Assembly: GCA_947034895.1 (NCBI GenBank)
Contig: OX344764.1
Coordinates: 69,483,348-69,547,347, forward strand
From: Rhytidiadelphus loreus
Taxonomy: Eukaryota > Streptophyta > Bryopsida > Hypnales > Hylocomiaceae
Direction: 5' to 3'
DNA length: 64,000 nt
Shown: in pieces, positions 23,386 through 35,841 of the stretch
How the letters are laid out: the number at the start of each line of letters is the position of its first letter
Numbering within the stretch: the first letter of the stretch is position 1
The notes under the pieces: model-generated
Told to the model about the DNA's origin: nothing
Seen by the model: the letters and a program-made list of their open reading frames with translations, nothing else
The model's database searches: none
Translations under genes and position numbers: made by a program

Positions 23386-23515
23386 CCTGCCCTTACATTA
23401 GGGTTTGCTTTTCAGGGGTGGTTCATACAAGGTCCCAAGTCCCAAGTCTTGAAGTTTGTCCTAGTGCAAGGCCGTATCCCAACTTTCTTGGATTGTAAAG
23501 TACAAGGTCTATAGT

Positions 23516-23786
23516 ACCCATGTAAGAGGTTAAGTTTGGGGAGGTTAGAAAATTTTCCTTCAAAGACAAATGGAATTGTCATCTAATCCAAGTAGTTTCA
23601 TATTTAGTGAAGCTTTGTGGAATTAGTTATGAACTTTTGAAGTTGAAATGCAGTGGTCACAAGAAGCATTCACAACCTGAAATGTAAGTCATTTGTACAT
23701 TGACGGTGCAATGAGAAAGCTGAAAATGTACCTCCATGTTAGAGGATGCTTTTAGAGCCCAAGTGCTTTATAAACCTCCTACCTTA
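23516..23786. mobile_element. Family F foldback element (F2)
   Basis: Shares 'catctaatccaagtagtttcat', 'tgtggaattagttatga' and 'catttgtacattga' with F1; the right end is ...AAACCTCCTACCTTAAAA. The left terminal repeat is eroded. Confidence 0.55.
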
Positions 23787-24692
23787 AAAGGCAAATAAAA
23801 AATATTACATGGCAATGGAACTTGGGCCTTTGTAGTATGAAGGCCACATCCCAATTCTCAGTCTCACACCTTCACCAGCTATTTTATCCACTCCAATTAC
23901 AAAATTATCCTCTTTCACCTTCATTAGTAATGAATCCAAGAAGATAATGCATTCTTGTTGTTTTTGCTTTCTTCATGGCAATGAAATATGGCATTGTTGG
24001 CATTGCAAAAACTTGCAATGTACCAACAAAATGCAAAAATGATGATGACCATTTTTATTGTTGAAAGTAGGAGGCTTCATTCACCAAGGACAATTTGGTA
24101 ATTTTCAAGGCCCATTGGATTTGTAGAGCATTGTCTTTTGGGATTCGTAGTTGCCTAAGTTTTAAATTCTTTGTCTAATAATTATGTATGTGTAAATAGA
24201 GTCAATTAGTTGTTCCATTGCCATTGTTATGTGTCAAATAGTGATATGTTACATTGTAAGTCCAATAGATGTTGGTTGGATATAAAGTAGTGCTAATTGA
24301 GTAGATCAGAAGCAAGTCAAATAAACTTAGTATTGTTTCAAGTGAAAGGTTGTCTTCTATTGGAGGATTAGAAGTTCAAATGACTATATACTATTTTTTC
24401 CCTTAGTGCACACAAGTCATATGGCTCTTATTGGCAAATTGTGCTTGTAAATCTTCAATTTAATGTATATTTAGCTTGTCTGATTGTGCAAATGTGTGCA
24501 TCTATGAGAACGTTGGCTTAGGTTGAGTCATTGATGTTGTGAGAGAAAGAACCACCAATGGTTAGTGTATCACTAGAGTACATGAGTTACCAAAAGTAGT
24601 GAGATTAATTATATGACAATTTATCTAATTGTTTGAAGTGTAAGTGGAATTGGTCAAGTTGGTCAATTTCAACAATTATAGCACATAAGTGC
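23787..24692. other. AT-rich intergenic stretch
   Basis: No gene, RNA gene or paired termini recognised. Confidence 0.35.
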
Positions 24693-24868
24693 GGAGAGGT
24701 GTATGTGTAGGCATAGAAGCATATGCGTAAGCGTATGATGTACACATAGGTACACTATAATATGGAAAGAGTCTATAACATAGGTACCTATAGCTATAGA
24801 AGGTGTTTATAATATAGATTCCTAGGCTCATAGGCTCATAGATTCTATGCTTACATGCTAGCACTCCC
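24693..24868. mobile_element. Family H minisatellite foldback element
   Basis: Ends GGAGAGGTGTATGTGTAGGC (24693) and the complement of GGGAGTGCTAGCATGTAAGC (24868). The interior is made of short 'ggtacctataGc/ataacataggtacc' units characteristic of the family. Confidence 0.5.
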
Positions 24869-25068
24869 TAATCAATTCAATTTTGTAAAAGTATTATGTT
24901 TGAGTGTGAAGGACAAATTACTACATGAATTGCTAGTGACTAGAGAGTTAGAAGTCAAAGTCAAATTGTTTGTGTAGGTTGAATTATCCTTGCTATGTTA
25001 AATTACACAATTGAAGTGAATATATCTATAGAGAATGCAATGTGAGAATTAACTCAATTCAACCCCTT

Positions 25069-26004
25069 GAAGACCAACCTATTGAATTTGGCAACATAGC
25101 AATTATGAGCAAGGTTAGTACGTGTAACTAGAGAGTTGCATGTTTTTGGAGCAAACTTTAACAAAAAGTGTGGACAAGGAATATCTTCCACGTGCACTAA
25201 AATTCAAGACATTTGGAAATATGAGTCAAAAGTTATGGCCTACTATATTACATTTTCTGTAAATAGACAATTTAAATAGATAAAAAAAATACTTTTTTTA
25301 GAAATAAAAATTTGAAATTGATTTTTGAGAGTTATATTTACGTGGAAAGCTTTGAATCATTCCATTTTCATCAATGAGTCAAAAGTTATGAGGAGTTTTA
25401 GTTTGTGGGCAATTATGGAACCTCGACTCTAAAATAAACTTTAAAGTCCTTTATCTTACTCAATTTTCAATATTCTTTGAAAAAAATAAAATTAGAAGAT
25501 GTTGATTGTTCATTCCAACATTGCAACCATTGGGATTGGCATTTTTCAATTCCATAACTAACTTCTTAACAATTTTATATTTTGAATCCTTCACTACTTT
25601 TTTCTACTTAATATTTTTTCCCTATATGTTGTGCAAATCCAAATGATCTGAAAATTTTCAAGCATGTAACCAATTTGCCTTCAAGAATGAATCCAAAGAA
25701 ACACCACCATTTTGGACATTTTTTCATACAAATGTGAGCTTGTGAAGTGTAGCTGCCTTTTTTTTCTTAGGGCCCCCCAAAGGATTTCTATGAATCCAAA
25801 AGCTCATATCTTGCAATCTACACGGTGAAAATTTTTGAAATTTTTTCCACATGTTTTGAAGTCAGAGTACTACAAGATCCCATGGTAAGTTACATGTTTC
25901 CAAAAATGAGTTTAAAAAAAAAAAATTGGTACTTGTATTAGAAATGGCAGTTTTGGATCGTTTTTGGTGAAACCTTTGTGAAAGAACTTAAAGGTTAGGG
26001 TTAA
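25069..26004. mobile_element. TTAA element, subfamily B (B2)
   Basis: Left end TCAACCCCTTGAAGACCAA, then 'tttggcaacatagcaatta'; right end ...CTTAAAGGTTAGGGTTAA at 26001-26004. About 936 bp. The right-hand TTAA is also the left TTAA of A2, so the two elements abut on one target site. Confidence 0.6.
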
Positions 26005-26777
26005 CATTTGTAGTTCCAAGGCTTTTTTTCCATCAATAACCACTTAAAATTTTCATTTATATTGCAAAGAGAAAAAAACATTTTAAAATGTTTTTTTGGC
26101 ATATCTAACCTTCTTAACTTAAAATTTTGCACTAGTGATTTTGAATTTCTAATTTTTTGTGTTGAAGAATTGTGTTGACAATACAGGAAAAATTCAAAAA
26201 GAAACATCTAATTTTCACTCATTAAAATACTGTTAACTAGAAATTGGTTCAAGATTGAAGGGAAAATAAATCCGTTAATAGCTCTAAGATGGAATTGAAA
26301 CACACTAATCTCAATGGTGAGATTGTTCTAGCAAAAGATTTTAACCTTGTAAAACTTCTTTTTTTAAATTGTGAAAATTGAGCTCAAAAATGAATCCAAC
26401 AAGTTATTTTTCCAAGAAAATGCTTTGATTGCCTAAAAAACAAGATTGTCCATGACTTTCACATAAGAAATCCAAGTGGAATGAATCAAAGCTTCCTACG
26501 TACATAAAAATATAATCTATGAGAATAAAATTCAAAGTTTTTTTATTTTAAGTTTCTGAGGGTCTTTTTTTTTGTCCTCCAAACTAAAATTTGGGATTTT
26601 TGTGACAAATTTTTTGCCTTGGGCACCAATTGAAATAAAAATTAAATTCCTAGAAAGCTAATGTATTTTTCTATTTTCACTAAAAATTTCAGAAAATTAT
26701 GACAAATATTGAAATTACATGAGCTTGCCCAAAATCCATTTTGTCCCCCATGGGAACAATGGGACTTTAGGGGTTAA
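26001..26777. mobile_element. TTAA element, subfamily A (A2)
   Basis: Begins TTAACATTTGTAGTTCCAAGGC, ends CAATGGGACTTTAGGGGTTAA. The interior matches A1 in the same orientation (accacttaaaattttcatttatattgc; ccttgggcaccaattgaaataaaaatt). 777 bp, internally deleted relative to A1. Confidence 0.7.
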
Positions 26778-26833
26778 ATAAGTTGAATTCATGATAATTT
26801 GGTAGGGGTTAAATAAGTTGAATTAATGATAAA
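26767..26833. repeat. Short tandem duplication at the right end of A2
   Basis: TAGGGGTTAAATAAGTTGAATT is present twice, about 34 bp apart, so the element's terminal bases and flank were copied once. The second copy is followed by AATGATAAAC instead of CATGATAATT. Confidence 0.7.
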
Positions 26834-28356
26834 CTCTCGAGTAGCATCATTACATGTTTATCATTACATGTTTTTTGCTACTCTGAAGGGTTGCAAGTTC
26901 CCATCTGGAAACCCACTAAAATCTGCCAAAACCCGCCGTTCACAAGCTGAGTTGTCTTGGTCGAGAGACTACCAGGTCACTTTTAAAAAATTAAAAAAAA
27001 TTAAAAATAAACTTTGTTTTTTATTTTAAGGATTTAAAAAAAAATCTCACCGGCGTTCAATAAGATTGGGGGGAACGAAGCTAGGAACAAGCCTGAAATG
27101 GCCCTCCAACCCCCCCGATCTCATCTAATGCTTTGAGTTCTTTTGTTTGTTGTTGTTTTAAAACACGAATGTGCTCTTGATGATGGTTTAATAAGTTGTT
27201 TGTATATGTTGTGACCATCATTATGTAAATCAAGTTGTTGGTGTGAATTCTCATTTGTCACAACCGGACTATCCAATTGCCACATTTACTTTGATTGTTG
27301 TATCTCAATTGTCATAAGTTGAATTGTCTTACTTTGAGTAGGTTGTATGTTTGTGTGAGGTTGTATAAACAATTCGTATTTTAATTTCTTATTGCCGAGA
27401 TTTGAAGATGTGTGATGCATACTTGAATTGATTGTATAAAATTATTTGAGTATTAGTTTGTATCAATTTGTTTAGCGGTTACAAAACCAATGTTTTAGAG
27501 ATCTCTAAAAAGATCTAAGCGTTTTTTTTCTTAGTTGAAGAACAACAGATTGAGTCAATTAGATTTAGAGTATAAATTGCTTGGATGTTGTCTATGGATT
27601 TGAAATCAAATTGTTATGACTAATTGTGAGTTGTAGGATACCTAATTGTGACAAATTGATCTTCAATCAAAGAGTTTCTTCTATTGACAAGTAGGTGACT
27701 TTGTGGGTTTTATTGGCTATACATCTACAAATTATCGTGATTGTAAATGTGTGTATTAAAATTGTTGTTGAAGAATTGATACTTGAATGCTCATACTTCT
27801 TAACAATTTAGATATGTTTAATCTATGACAATTCATTTGTTAGATACTTGAAGTCAATACTTGAGTCAATAGAGTGATACAACCTTCATAATAATCAACT
27901 TAGTAATGGTAGAATTTTATGTACAAAATAATGTGTGCTTTGACTAATTTGTCTAAAACATGAGTTGAGGATAAAATAGGATTAGATTCAATAACTTAGT
28001 TGTAATCCACTAGAGACAAATCAAATTAACCAAGAATGAATATCAATCCCTATGCTTTGCATAGTGAGCCAAATTGATCCAAAAGATCGATTTTGGATTT
28101 GTATAACTAATTAGCAATTAGGCTATTTAAATAATATACTAGCCAAATAGACAATGCACAAATATATATAACACTTGGCATTTTGATTAATTGATAGTGT
28201 ACACTCCAATGCATGACAAATTGTATAATCCTCAAGATTTGCCAATGGAATTGACATTGAGCCTATAGAATACTATAGAATCTTGATTGGGACATCATTA
28301 ATTTGTCAATAGCATTTAGGATGGATAGTGAATGTCAAAAGATATAAGAAAATTTT
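26834..28356. other. AT-rich intergenic stretch
   Basis: No coding sequence or element ends recognised. Confidence 0.35.
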
Positions 28357-30134
28357 GTATTCCTCTAAAGGACCAAGGAGCCCACTTTGGGATTTTTGAA
28401 AACTTAGATAGGTTCTTTTGACTTCATAATTTGGAATTTTTGCATGACTTTTTTTAGTATGGATGCTACTCATTATAATCTACATGTGAAACTTTGTTTG
28501 ATGTCATTCCGATAAATTGTATTGCAAAAGTAAGAAGTTTTTTTTCGATTTCAATGTCAAATTGGGCAACAAAAATATAATTATTTTTAGGAGGTTGTAT
28601 AGATTGATAACTTCTCAAAAAAATTGAACCATTGAATTTCTGATAATGAGGTAAAGGTTATGAGGTGCTTTATTTTACAGTTAATGGAGGTAGAAAAAAC
28701 ATATGAAGTCATTTTTTGCTCTTAATTTTGAATTTTTCAAATAAAAATAAACATAAAGGATATTGGTTGTTTACTAGAACATTCTCATCATTGGGATTGA
28801 CAATTCTCAAATTCCTCCAAAATTTATTAACATATTAGTTTTATCTTTCATTGAATAATACCTTCCACTTTACAAATTTTAAAAAATGAATATGAAAGTT
28901 TTTTTGGTTATTAACCCCTAAAGTCCCAAGGCCATTTTTCTGTCAAAAAACACTCAAAACTGCCATTTCTACTGCGTTGGTCAAAAAAAAAAAAAAAAGC
29001 TTTTTTTGGAATAAAACCGTATGATCTTAAACTTTACTTGTTTTAGATCATGTTGTAAAAATTTCATGAAGTTTGACCGTACAGATTGAGAGAAATGAGC
29101 ATTCAAAGTTGAAAAAATAAGTTTTTTTGAACACTGGACTGCAATTTTAGATGACTTCGATCTCTATTTGTGGAAAAAAATTACATTGTGGAGTTTGAAT
29201 TTAAAATTTATTGTGTTGAGGAATTGAGTTGGGAGTCTAGGAAAAAAAATTCAAAAAATAACAACTTGATTTTCATACTTCAAAAAATTGTCAAGTAGAA
29301 GTAGGTCCAAGATTGAAAGAAAAACTAAATTGATAATAGCTCTTAGATGGAATTGAAATACAATAATCCCAACGGTGAGATTGTTCTTACAAGAAAATTA
29401 AACCTTTTCAAAAAAAAAAATTTGAAAAAATTTGAAAATTGCATTCTGAGATGAATCCTACAAGTTTTTTTTTTCCAAAAAGATGCTTAGATTGCCCGAA
29501 AATAAGATTGTTCATAACTTTCACATCACTAATCAAAGTGGAGTGAATCAAAGCTTCAGATGTAGACAAAAACATTATCTTTGAGAAAAAAAATTTGAAA
29601 AATTTTATTTTGAATTTTTGCAATATTTTTTGTGCTGCCCGCCAAGTTCAGTTTCAGGTTTTTGTGGTATAACTTTTGTTTTCGGGCACCGATTGAAATA
29701 AAAATTATATTCCCACAAAGCTTATCAGATTTTCTATCTTCAAAAAAAGTTTCAAAAAATTAGGGTAAAATTTCAGCCCATAGGAACCTGCCCGAATTCC
29801 AAATTGTCCCCCGAGGGGACAATGGGACTTTAGGGGTTAAGTATTTCAATGTATATAATTCTTAACATGGTTTTCAACTTATTGACTAAAGTGCACAAAG
29901 TATAGGATACATGGTCTTTTTTCTAAAAATGTTAAAAGACAAAAGTTCACCTTTTGGAAGTGCTAAAAGAGCCTACATTTTGAAGTTTAGGCACATTGAA
30001 CTTGCAATTGGTAGGGATATTCACTCTAAAATTTTGGGACAATGTATTAGAACAAAAGATTTTGACCTTGCTTTGGGGATGAGTGTTTTGAAGTAGTTTT
30101 GGACCTCTGAACATGAAAGAATTTTAGGGGGTAA
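28357..30134. mobile_element. TTAA element, subfamily C (C1), hosting A1
   Basis: The left end GTATTCCTCTAAAGGACCAAGG is followed by 'agcccactttgggattttt', as in C2 (47.31 kb) and C3 (45.09 kb). The right end is GAATTTTAGGGGGTAA, parallel to the right ends of C2 and B3. After subtracting nested A1 (930 bp) it is about 850 bp. A 60-codon frame near 29911-30096 repeats in C2 and B3 with stops, so it is not treated as a gene. Confidence 0.6.
28911..29840. mobile_element. TTAA element, subfamily A, best-preserved copy (A1), 930 bp
   Basis: Perfect 18-bp inverted ends: TTAACCCCTAAAGTCCCA at 28911 and TGGGACTTTAGGGGTTAA ending at 29840. It lies within C1. The corresponding uninterrupted place in C2 (about 47857) reads ...TTTTTTGGGCTAAATTTTTCAA against ...TTTTTTGGTTA-TTAA / TTAA-GTATTTCAA here, which fits insertion at a TTAA-like target. 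No long reading frame, so non-autonomous. Confidence 0.8.
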
Positions 30135-30359
30135 AAATCAAAAGCATTTCTTTGAACTAGGATTGTTGTAATTCTTTCTTGTTTGGACTTTGATAATTCT
30201 TTGATAATGATTGTTGATTTATATGGGATAGGATTGGGTTCAATTTCATTATTAGAAAATGTTGTAAGGCTATTACGAAAAAATTTAGGTCATTAGTTTT
30301 TCTAAATCCACACTAGCTTGAATTAAACAAATTGCTAATTTGCTATGGAATTTGAAGCA

Positions 30360-30740
30360 TAACTTGATATTCCATTTATATAATATTGGTATGCCACTTA
30401 GCTTATGAGGCCTTGATTTTGGTTACTATTCAAGGGTGAAAAAAAATCCTTGTCTCAAAAAAAAGTTCACTGGAATTTCATTCAACCAAACAATTGAATG
30501 GCAATTGAAAGAGCTTTGGGGATTTTGAAGGATAGATGGCACATATTCTTGAAAAGAATCAATGTGTCATTACAATATGTGCCAAATTTTATTATAGCAT
30601 GTATATACTTACATAATGACTTTGACATAGATTGTCTATTGAAAAATGATGACTTTGACATGGAATGGGCAAGAGAAGCAAAAAAAACCCGTAGCAAGTG
30701 GCCAATGATTGTTTTGGAGATTTATAGAATACAAGTTTAG
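30360..30740 (+). pseudogene. PIF/Harbinger transposase C-terminal remnant
   Basis: Starting at about 30498 the frame MAIERALGILKDRWHIFLKR, then VPNFIIACIYLHNDFDID, matches the C-terminal block of PIF/Harbinger DDE nucleases (R-x-x-I-E-R-x-F-G-x-L-K-x-R-W, then A-C-x-x-L-H-N). The Glu in IER is in the position of the catalytic third acidic residue. Upstream, about 30400-30490 contains traces of the preceding strand with a stop and a frameshift (TGAATGG). No N-terminal part or MADF/SANT partner gene was found. Dead fragment; family call is strong. Confidence 0.75.
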
Positions 30741-33371
30741 TCCATGTACTAGAGACATCATTGAAGGCCCGATTGAAGGAAATGGAGGTTTATCCTCTGA
30801 CAAACTAAGTTGATTTCTCAAAATATTTCATCAAGCTTGTGCTATTCTTTGCCATCTTTTCAAAAATATCAATTGATTTTTGATGAAAAATTTCCTTACT
30901 TTTTTATGAAGAGCCCAAAGTGGTCTGAACATTAGATTGTTATATGGTGTTGTCTAGAGTAAAATTCTCTCCCACAACTTTAAGGTTGTCAATCATTGCA
31001 AAAACATACTTTATTACTTATCCAACTTGGTGCCTCCATTGGTCCATTTCCTAAAATACAATTGCTAATTTTTTCTCTTTGTATTGCTTGAATATAAAAG
31101 AGATTTTTTTTTAAAAAGCAACACTAAACTTGGAAAGAATTTGGTACTATTACAAACATCCTTGCATGTAGCTTCACCCAAGTATCAATCTCTCAACAAG
31201 AAAGGATGGAAACAATAAGAAATAATTTTGAAATTGAATGAACAATTATAGCCTACATTGTCAAGCTACAATGGATGAAGCAAATGTATAAAAAGGAGAA
31301 TTGTCTTGGTTCACATATCGGATGGAAATAGATGGATAGTATGGCTCTCTTTGAGAGCAAAGACCCAAGGAATAGATGTTTAGAGACCATGTTCGGTTCT
31401 CTTCGCCTTCTACTTATCAAAGTGGGTTGGGAAGAAAGGGGATGGGACATGGGTGAATAGCTAAGGCAAAGGCCTTCTAAGGCCCAATCTCCAAGCCAAA
31501 AAAATTGCAAAAACTCTTAAAAAAACTTTGATTGAAATCCACCTTGTTTCCTATAATTTGGGAGGAATTTAAGCTCCATTTCTCCTCAAAGAATGATCAA
31601 AGTTTCCACATTGCAATGTTGTTAGCTTTTTTTCAATGTTTAGGTCAACTTTGTTGCCTTCTTCTTTGGCATAGATGTTTGTAAGCAAAAGGCAGTGGAA
31701 AGAAGGAATTAGAATAGACATTGAATTTGGAGGACAATTTTATAGTGGCCTATTTGAATCACTATATACTACTTGAAATGTGCATTTCTAATACATATAG
31801 TGACACAAATAGACACTACAAAACTGTGATATAAAGAGGACTACTTGCCTTATATAGATGCAATTGTTCAAAAACTACACAAGAATTGCACAAGCTTGGC
31901 CTTTTAAAATGAAATGCCAACATATTGCTTTTTTAGCTAGTTTGAAATGATAACTTCCAATGTATGATTTGGAATGTTGACATGATGTAACAAGAGAGCT
32001 CAAATAGATTGCTTGATAATATTGAGGTTGCGTTTTACAAACCACTATTATACAATCTAGAAATCATCCTATTTGTGCTATTATATATGAGTAGTGTACA
32101 TTCAAAACATTTAGGTGTCGTCTATTGGTACACAATAAACACAAAGCAATATAAATACTCACATGGCATAAATAAAGTCTTTTGCCTTGTTTCATGTTGA
32201 AAGGCTAAGTTCCACTCAACTTCAATTCAATATGTATATAAGGTGTCTCAAAATTTTGTTGTTTATTTGTTGATAAGTAAGGCTATAAAGTTTGTTTTTC
32301 ATATCATATGAAGATACAATTTATTTAAGAATAAATCTATTCTTTTTGCCACTAACCATAGTTTGAAATGTATCAAAGTTCATGAGAATTAATGAAAATT
32401 ATGTATGATGTGTAGGGTTGTCACATGGGAAGTGGGAAGTTTTACAACAACAATCCAATGGAATGATGGTCCAAACAAATATGATTGTATATAACTTGAT
32501 TTGGATTTTGGAGTTTAAGAAAAAATTACAATTCATTTATAGTTTATGACTATGAATGACTAGGTGAAGGCCTTAGACTTCAAATTATACGTTAGAATTT
32601 GGGTATCCAAAGTTTGATGTAGGCGCCAATGGATAGGGAGTCTATGTGCCAATAAGTGAAATGGGTAAGCAGTGAGTTGGAATTTGGAAATGAGTCGCAA
32701 CATTTGAATTCAAAGTACAGACCCAAACACCAACCAACTGGCATCCATACTTGTATACCATATTCTATATGGCACATAGGTTGGGGAATACATGGATAAG
32801 CTCAGTCCAAATATGTATGAATTTCTATGTTAGATAGTCACCATATTGTTAACTACATTGGCAAAAGGAAGTCCCATTTAGACACACAAAATGTTTAAAG
32901 GACTTAACAATCTTGAAAATGTGTCATATTAGACATGTATAGAATGGTTCATTAGAATCAATGAATATCGTATACCAAAGGAATTTGAAAAGTCAAACTG
33001 CATTTGATTTATAGCATTTATTTTGTCCACATTCGACACATGCTAATTTTTTTGGATTGCATTTGAATTCATATTCAACTTTGTTATTTTCTAGAATAAC
33101 AACAATTATAATTGCATATTATCTAGTTGGTTCCAACCCCAAATTAGAATTATGGTCACATCTTTGCAACTTTGGGCACAAATAAGAGACTAAAGGGCTT
33201 TTCCCACCTCAATGGTTTCTAAAATGCATTTGGACTTTAGTTTTTTCCCCCATTGTTTGTCTAAACACTTAGACAATGAAGTCAACCCAAATAGGTGTAT
33301 GCATCCAATACTTGAAGTCAAAAACAAGAAACACAACATCAAACACTCACAAGGATTTTCAAATTCCTCCC
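30741..33371. other. AT-rich intergenic stretch
   Basis: No recognisable gene or paired termini. Short frames on both strands lack family resemblance. Confidence 0.35.
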
Positions 33372-34450
33372 TTGACCCCTAAAAGACCAAATAGCATTTT
33401 TTGGCAACATAGCGTTTTGGTCATGTATTTATTTACAAGTAAAATTTTCAATTTTTTTTTCTTTGAACTTTCACACAACATTTAGTCAAGGAGTAACTTT
33501 AAGGTGCAAATTTTTTCATAAACTTTTGACTATATAGAAAAAAGGTAATTATATGATATGTAGTTTCTTTCTCAATACAAGTAGCCCGAGTAGCTTAATT
33601 AAAAATCATTTTCTTAAGAAATAAAAGTTTGAAATTGGTTTTCTTTCTATATATGTGAAAACATTTTAATCATTCCACTTCAATTAGCAAGTTATTAGGA
33701 GTTTTAGTTTGTGGGCAATTGTGGAATTTTTACTCTAAAATAAACTTAAGAGTCCTTTATTAAACTAAATCTTCAATATGTTAGGGAGAAAGACAAAATA
33801 TAGAATGTAGATAGTTTATTACAATATTACAACCATTGAAATTGAAAAATGTCAATTTCATAACTAATTTTTTATCAATTTAATATTTTTTAATCATACT
33901 CTATCACTTTTTACTCAACGGTGATAGTATGTGAGCCTACAAATGTGAGCCTACAAATATGAGCCTACAAGCCTTGAATCTAAGCACATAGATGCTCTAC
34001 AACTATTGGAGATGTCTATAACATACATGCTTATAATATAAACACCCAATAACTATGGAAGGTGCCTATAACATTGACACCTATAATATAAATATCTTAT
34101 AACCATAGAAGGTGCTTATAACATTGACACCTATAATATAAATATCATATAGCCATAGAAGGTGTTTATAATATAGGTACCTACAACACAAACACCTATA
34201 ATATAAATATATTGTAATCATGGAAGGTGTTTATAATATAAACACCTATAATATAAATATCCTATAACCATAGAGGGTGCTTATAACATACAAGCCTAGG
34301 CTCCTATGTTCACGGGCTCAAGATCCGAGGCTCAAATAATAGCAACCGTGACCTTCTACTTACTATTATTTTCAAGTAGGAATACAAAATATATTTTGTT
34401 GATTTTATATATATATATATATATAAATACCCTACTTGGATTTCTTACTG
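33372..34450. mobile_element. TTAA element, subfamily B (B4), interrupted
   Basis: Starts TTGACCCCTAAAAGACCAAATAGC followed by 'ttttttggcaacatagcg'. The body matches B2 to about 33910, where a family H element is inserted. The right end was not located. An alternating TA run lies at about 34408-34426. Confidence 0.5.
33918..34350. mobile_element. Family H minisatellite foldback element, longest copy
   Basis: Ends ACGGTGATAGTATGTGAGCC and complement of ACGGTTGCTATTATTTGAGCC. Between them a unit of about 51 bp (GAAGGTG.TTATAA.AT..ACACCTATAATATAAATATC..ATA.CCATA) is repeated about five times from 34045 to 34285. Confidence 0.6.
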
Positions 34451-34454
34451 GTTG

Positions 34455-35386
34455 TTAATTCCTAAAGGTTCAAAATCTTGAAATGAATTTTTTACGATTT
34501 CAGACAAGTTCTGACCATGTCAAATTTTACTGCAATTTTTTTGGACTTGTTTTTGGAGGTTAGAGAATATACTATCTTTATGGAAATATTTTTTTTATTT
34601 CATTTAGTGCCTAGGAGAAAAAATTATGCCCCCATAATTGCAAAATGCTTGAGTTTGGGCAACCTCCAAAATGCAAAAAGTCAATCTTTTAATTTTTTTT
34701 TTGTAGAATATACTTATGTCTTTATGAGAAGTCTTGATGCATTTTATATGGATAAGTGATGTAAAATTTATGAAGTGCATTATATCATAGGCAAATTAGG
34801 GATTTTTTTCTAAAAAGTAGAGAAAAGGATTCATTTTCAAACTTAATTTTCACAATTTTTCAAAACTAAAACATCTCTAGGGAGTAGATTACTTGCTACA
34901 TTGAACAATCTAACCATTAGGACTGACATACTTCAATTCCATTTTAGAACTATTAACAGTATAATTTTTCCTTCCATCTTATACCTACTTTTGCTTAATA
35001 ATTTTTTTTAAAGAATGAAAATTATTAAAAAGAAATTTGAATTTTTTTCCCTATGTTTTCAATGCAATTCCTCACCACAAAGATTTAAAGCTTAAAACTC
35101 CATAGTGCAAAAAATTAAGTTAAGGGGATTCAAAGTCTAAAAACCTAGTTATGTGAGATGGAAAGAAACCATTTCTTTTCACTTTGAACACTAATATCTT
35201 ACAATCTACATAGTCAAAGTGTATGAAGTGTTTTTTTACACACTCTCATTCACGTCTAGTGCAAGATCTTACAATTGAATATACAAAAGAATTATTATTA
35301 TTTTTGTTATAGCTCAACACCTCATTGCACTAGAAATGACAATCTTAAAGTGTTTTTTTGGTGAAACATAGTCTTGCATTAGAAAA
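34455..35386. mobile_element. TTAA element, subfamily A (A5)
   Basis: Starts TTAATTCCTAAAGGTTCAAA. The interior is collinear with A4 (tgccTaggagaaaaaattatgcccc; gacaatcttaaagtgttttttt). The right terminus is degenerate near 35386. About 930 bp, the family's usual length. Confidence 0.6.
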
Positions 35387-35589
35387 GTTGGGCTAGATTA
35401 TTTTGATACCTTCTTGACATCAAAGGCAATTTCAATGTCATCTTTGATATTGAATTGGCACGGAGTTTAACACCAATTTATCTTGATAGCAATTTCAATG
35501 CACCATATTCACATGCCTTAAAGTTCTTGATGTGAACCTTTAGAAATCAAATGACTACTTGATTCTTTAGGGATTAACATGTTTCTATG

Positions 35590-35841
35590 CCATGGTTCCT
35601 TTACGTGAGCCTAAAATCACGAGCACATGAGCATAGAAGTCTATTCATCTCTGTTATAGGTGTCTATATATATTATAGAAAACTTCTACGATCATAGGGT
35701 ACTTATGTAATAGATACTTATATTATAAGCGTTTATATTATAAGTACCTTCAATGGTTGTAGAGTATCTACTTCTACATATGCTCATACATGGCTTGTAG
35801 GCTCGCATTTTCATGTTCACATACTAGCTCTTGTTGCTAGT
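35590..35841. mobile_element. Family H minisatellite foldback element
   Basis: Contains GTGAGCC at the left, GGCTCGCATTTTCATGTTCACATACTAGC at the right, and short 'taggtgtctata/attataagcgtttata' units between. Confidence 0.45.

Noticed and set aside
29911..30096. 60-codon frame recurring in C1, C2 and B3
   Set aside because: It repeats because the TTAA elements are related; the other copies contain stops and shifts, and no transposase motif is present.
34045..34285. CRISPR-like regularly spaced repeat
   Set aside because: Units are contiguous and degenerate with no unique spacers, they lie in a foldback element, and the genome is clearly plant nuclear.
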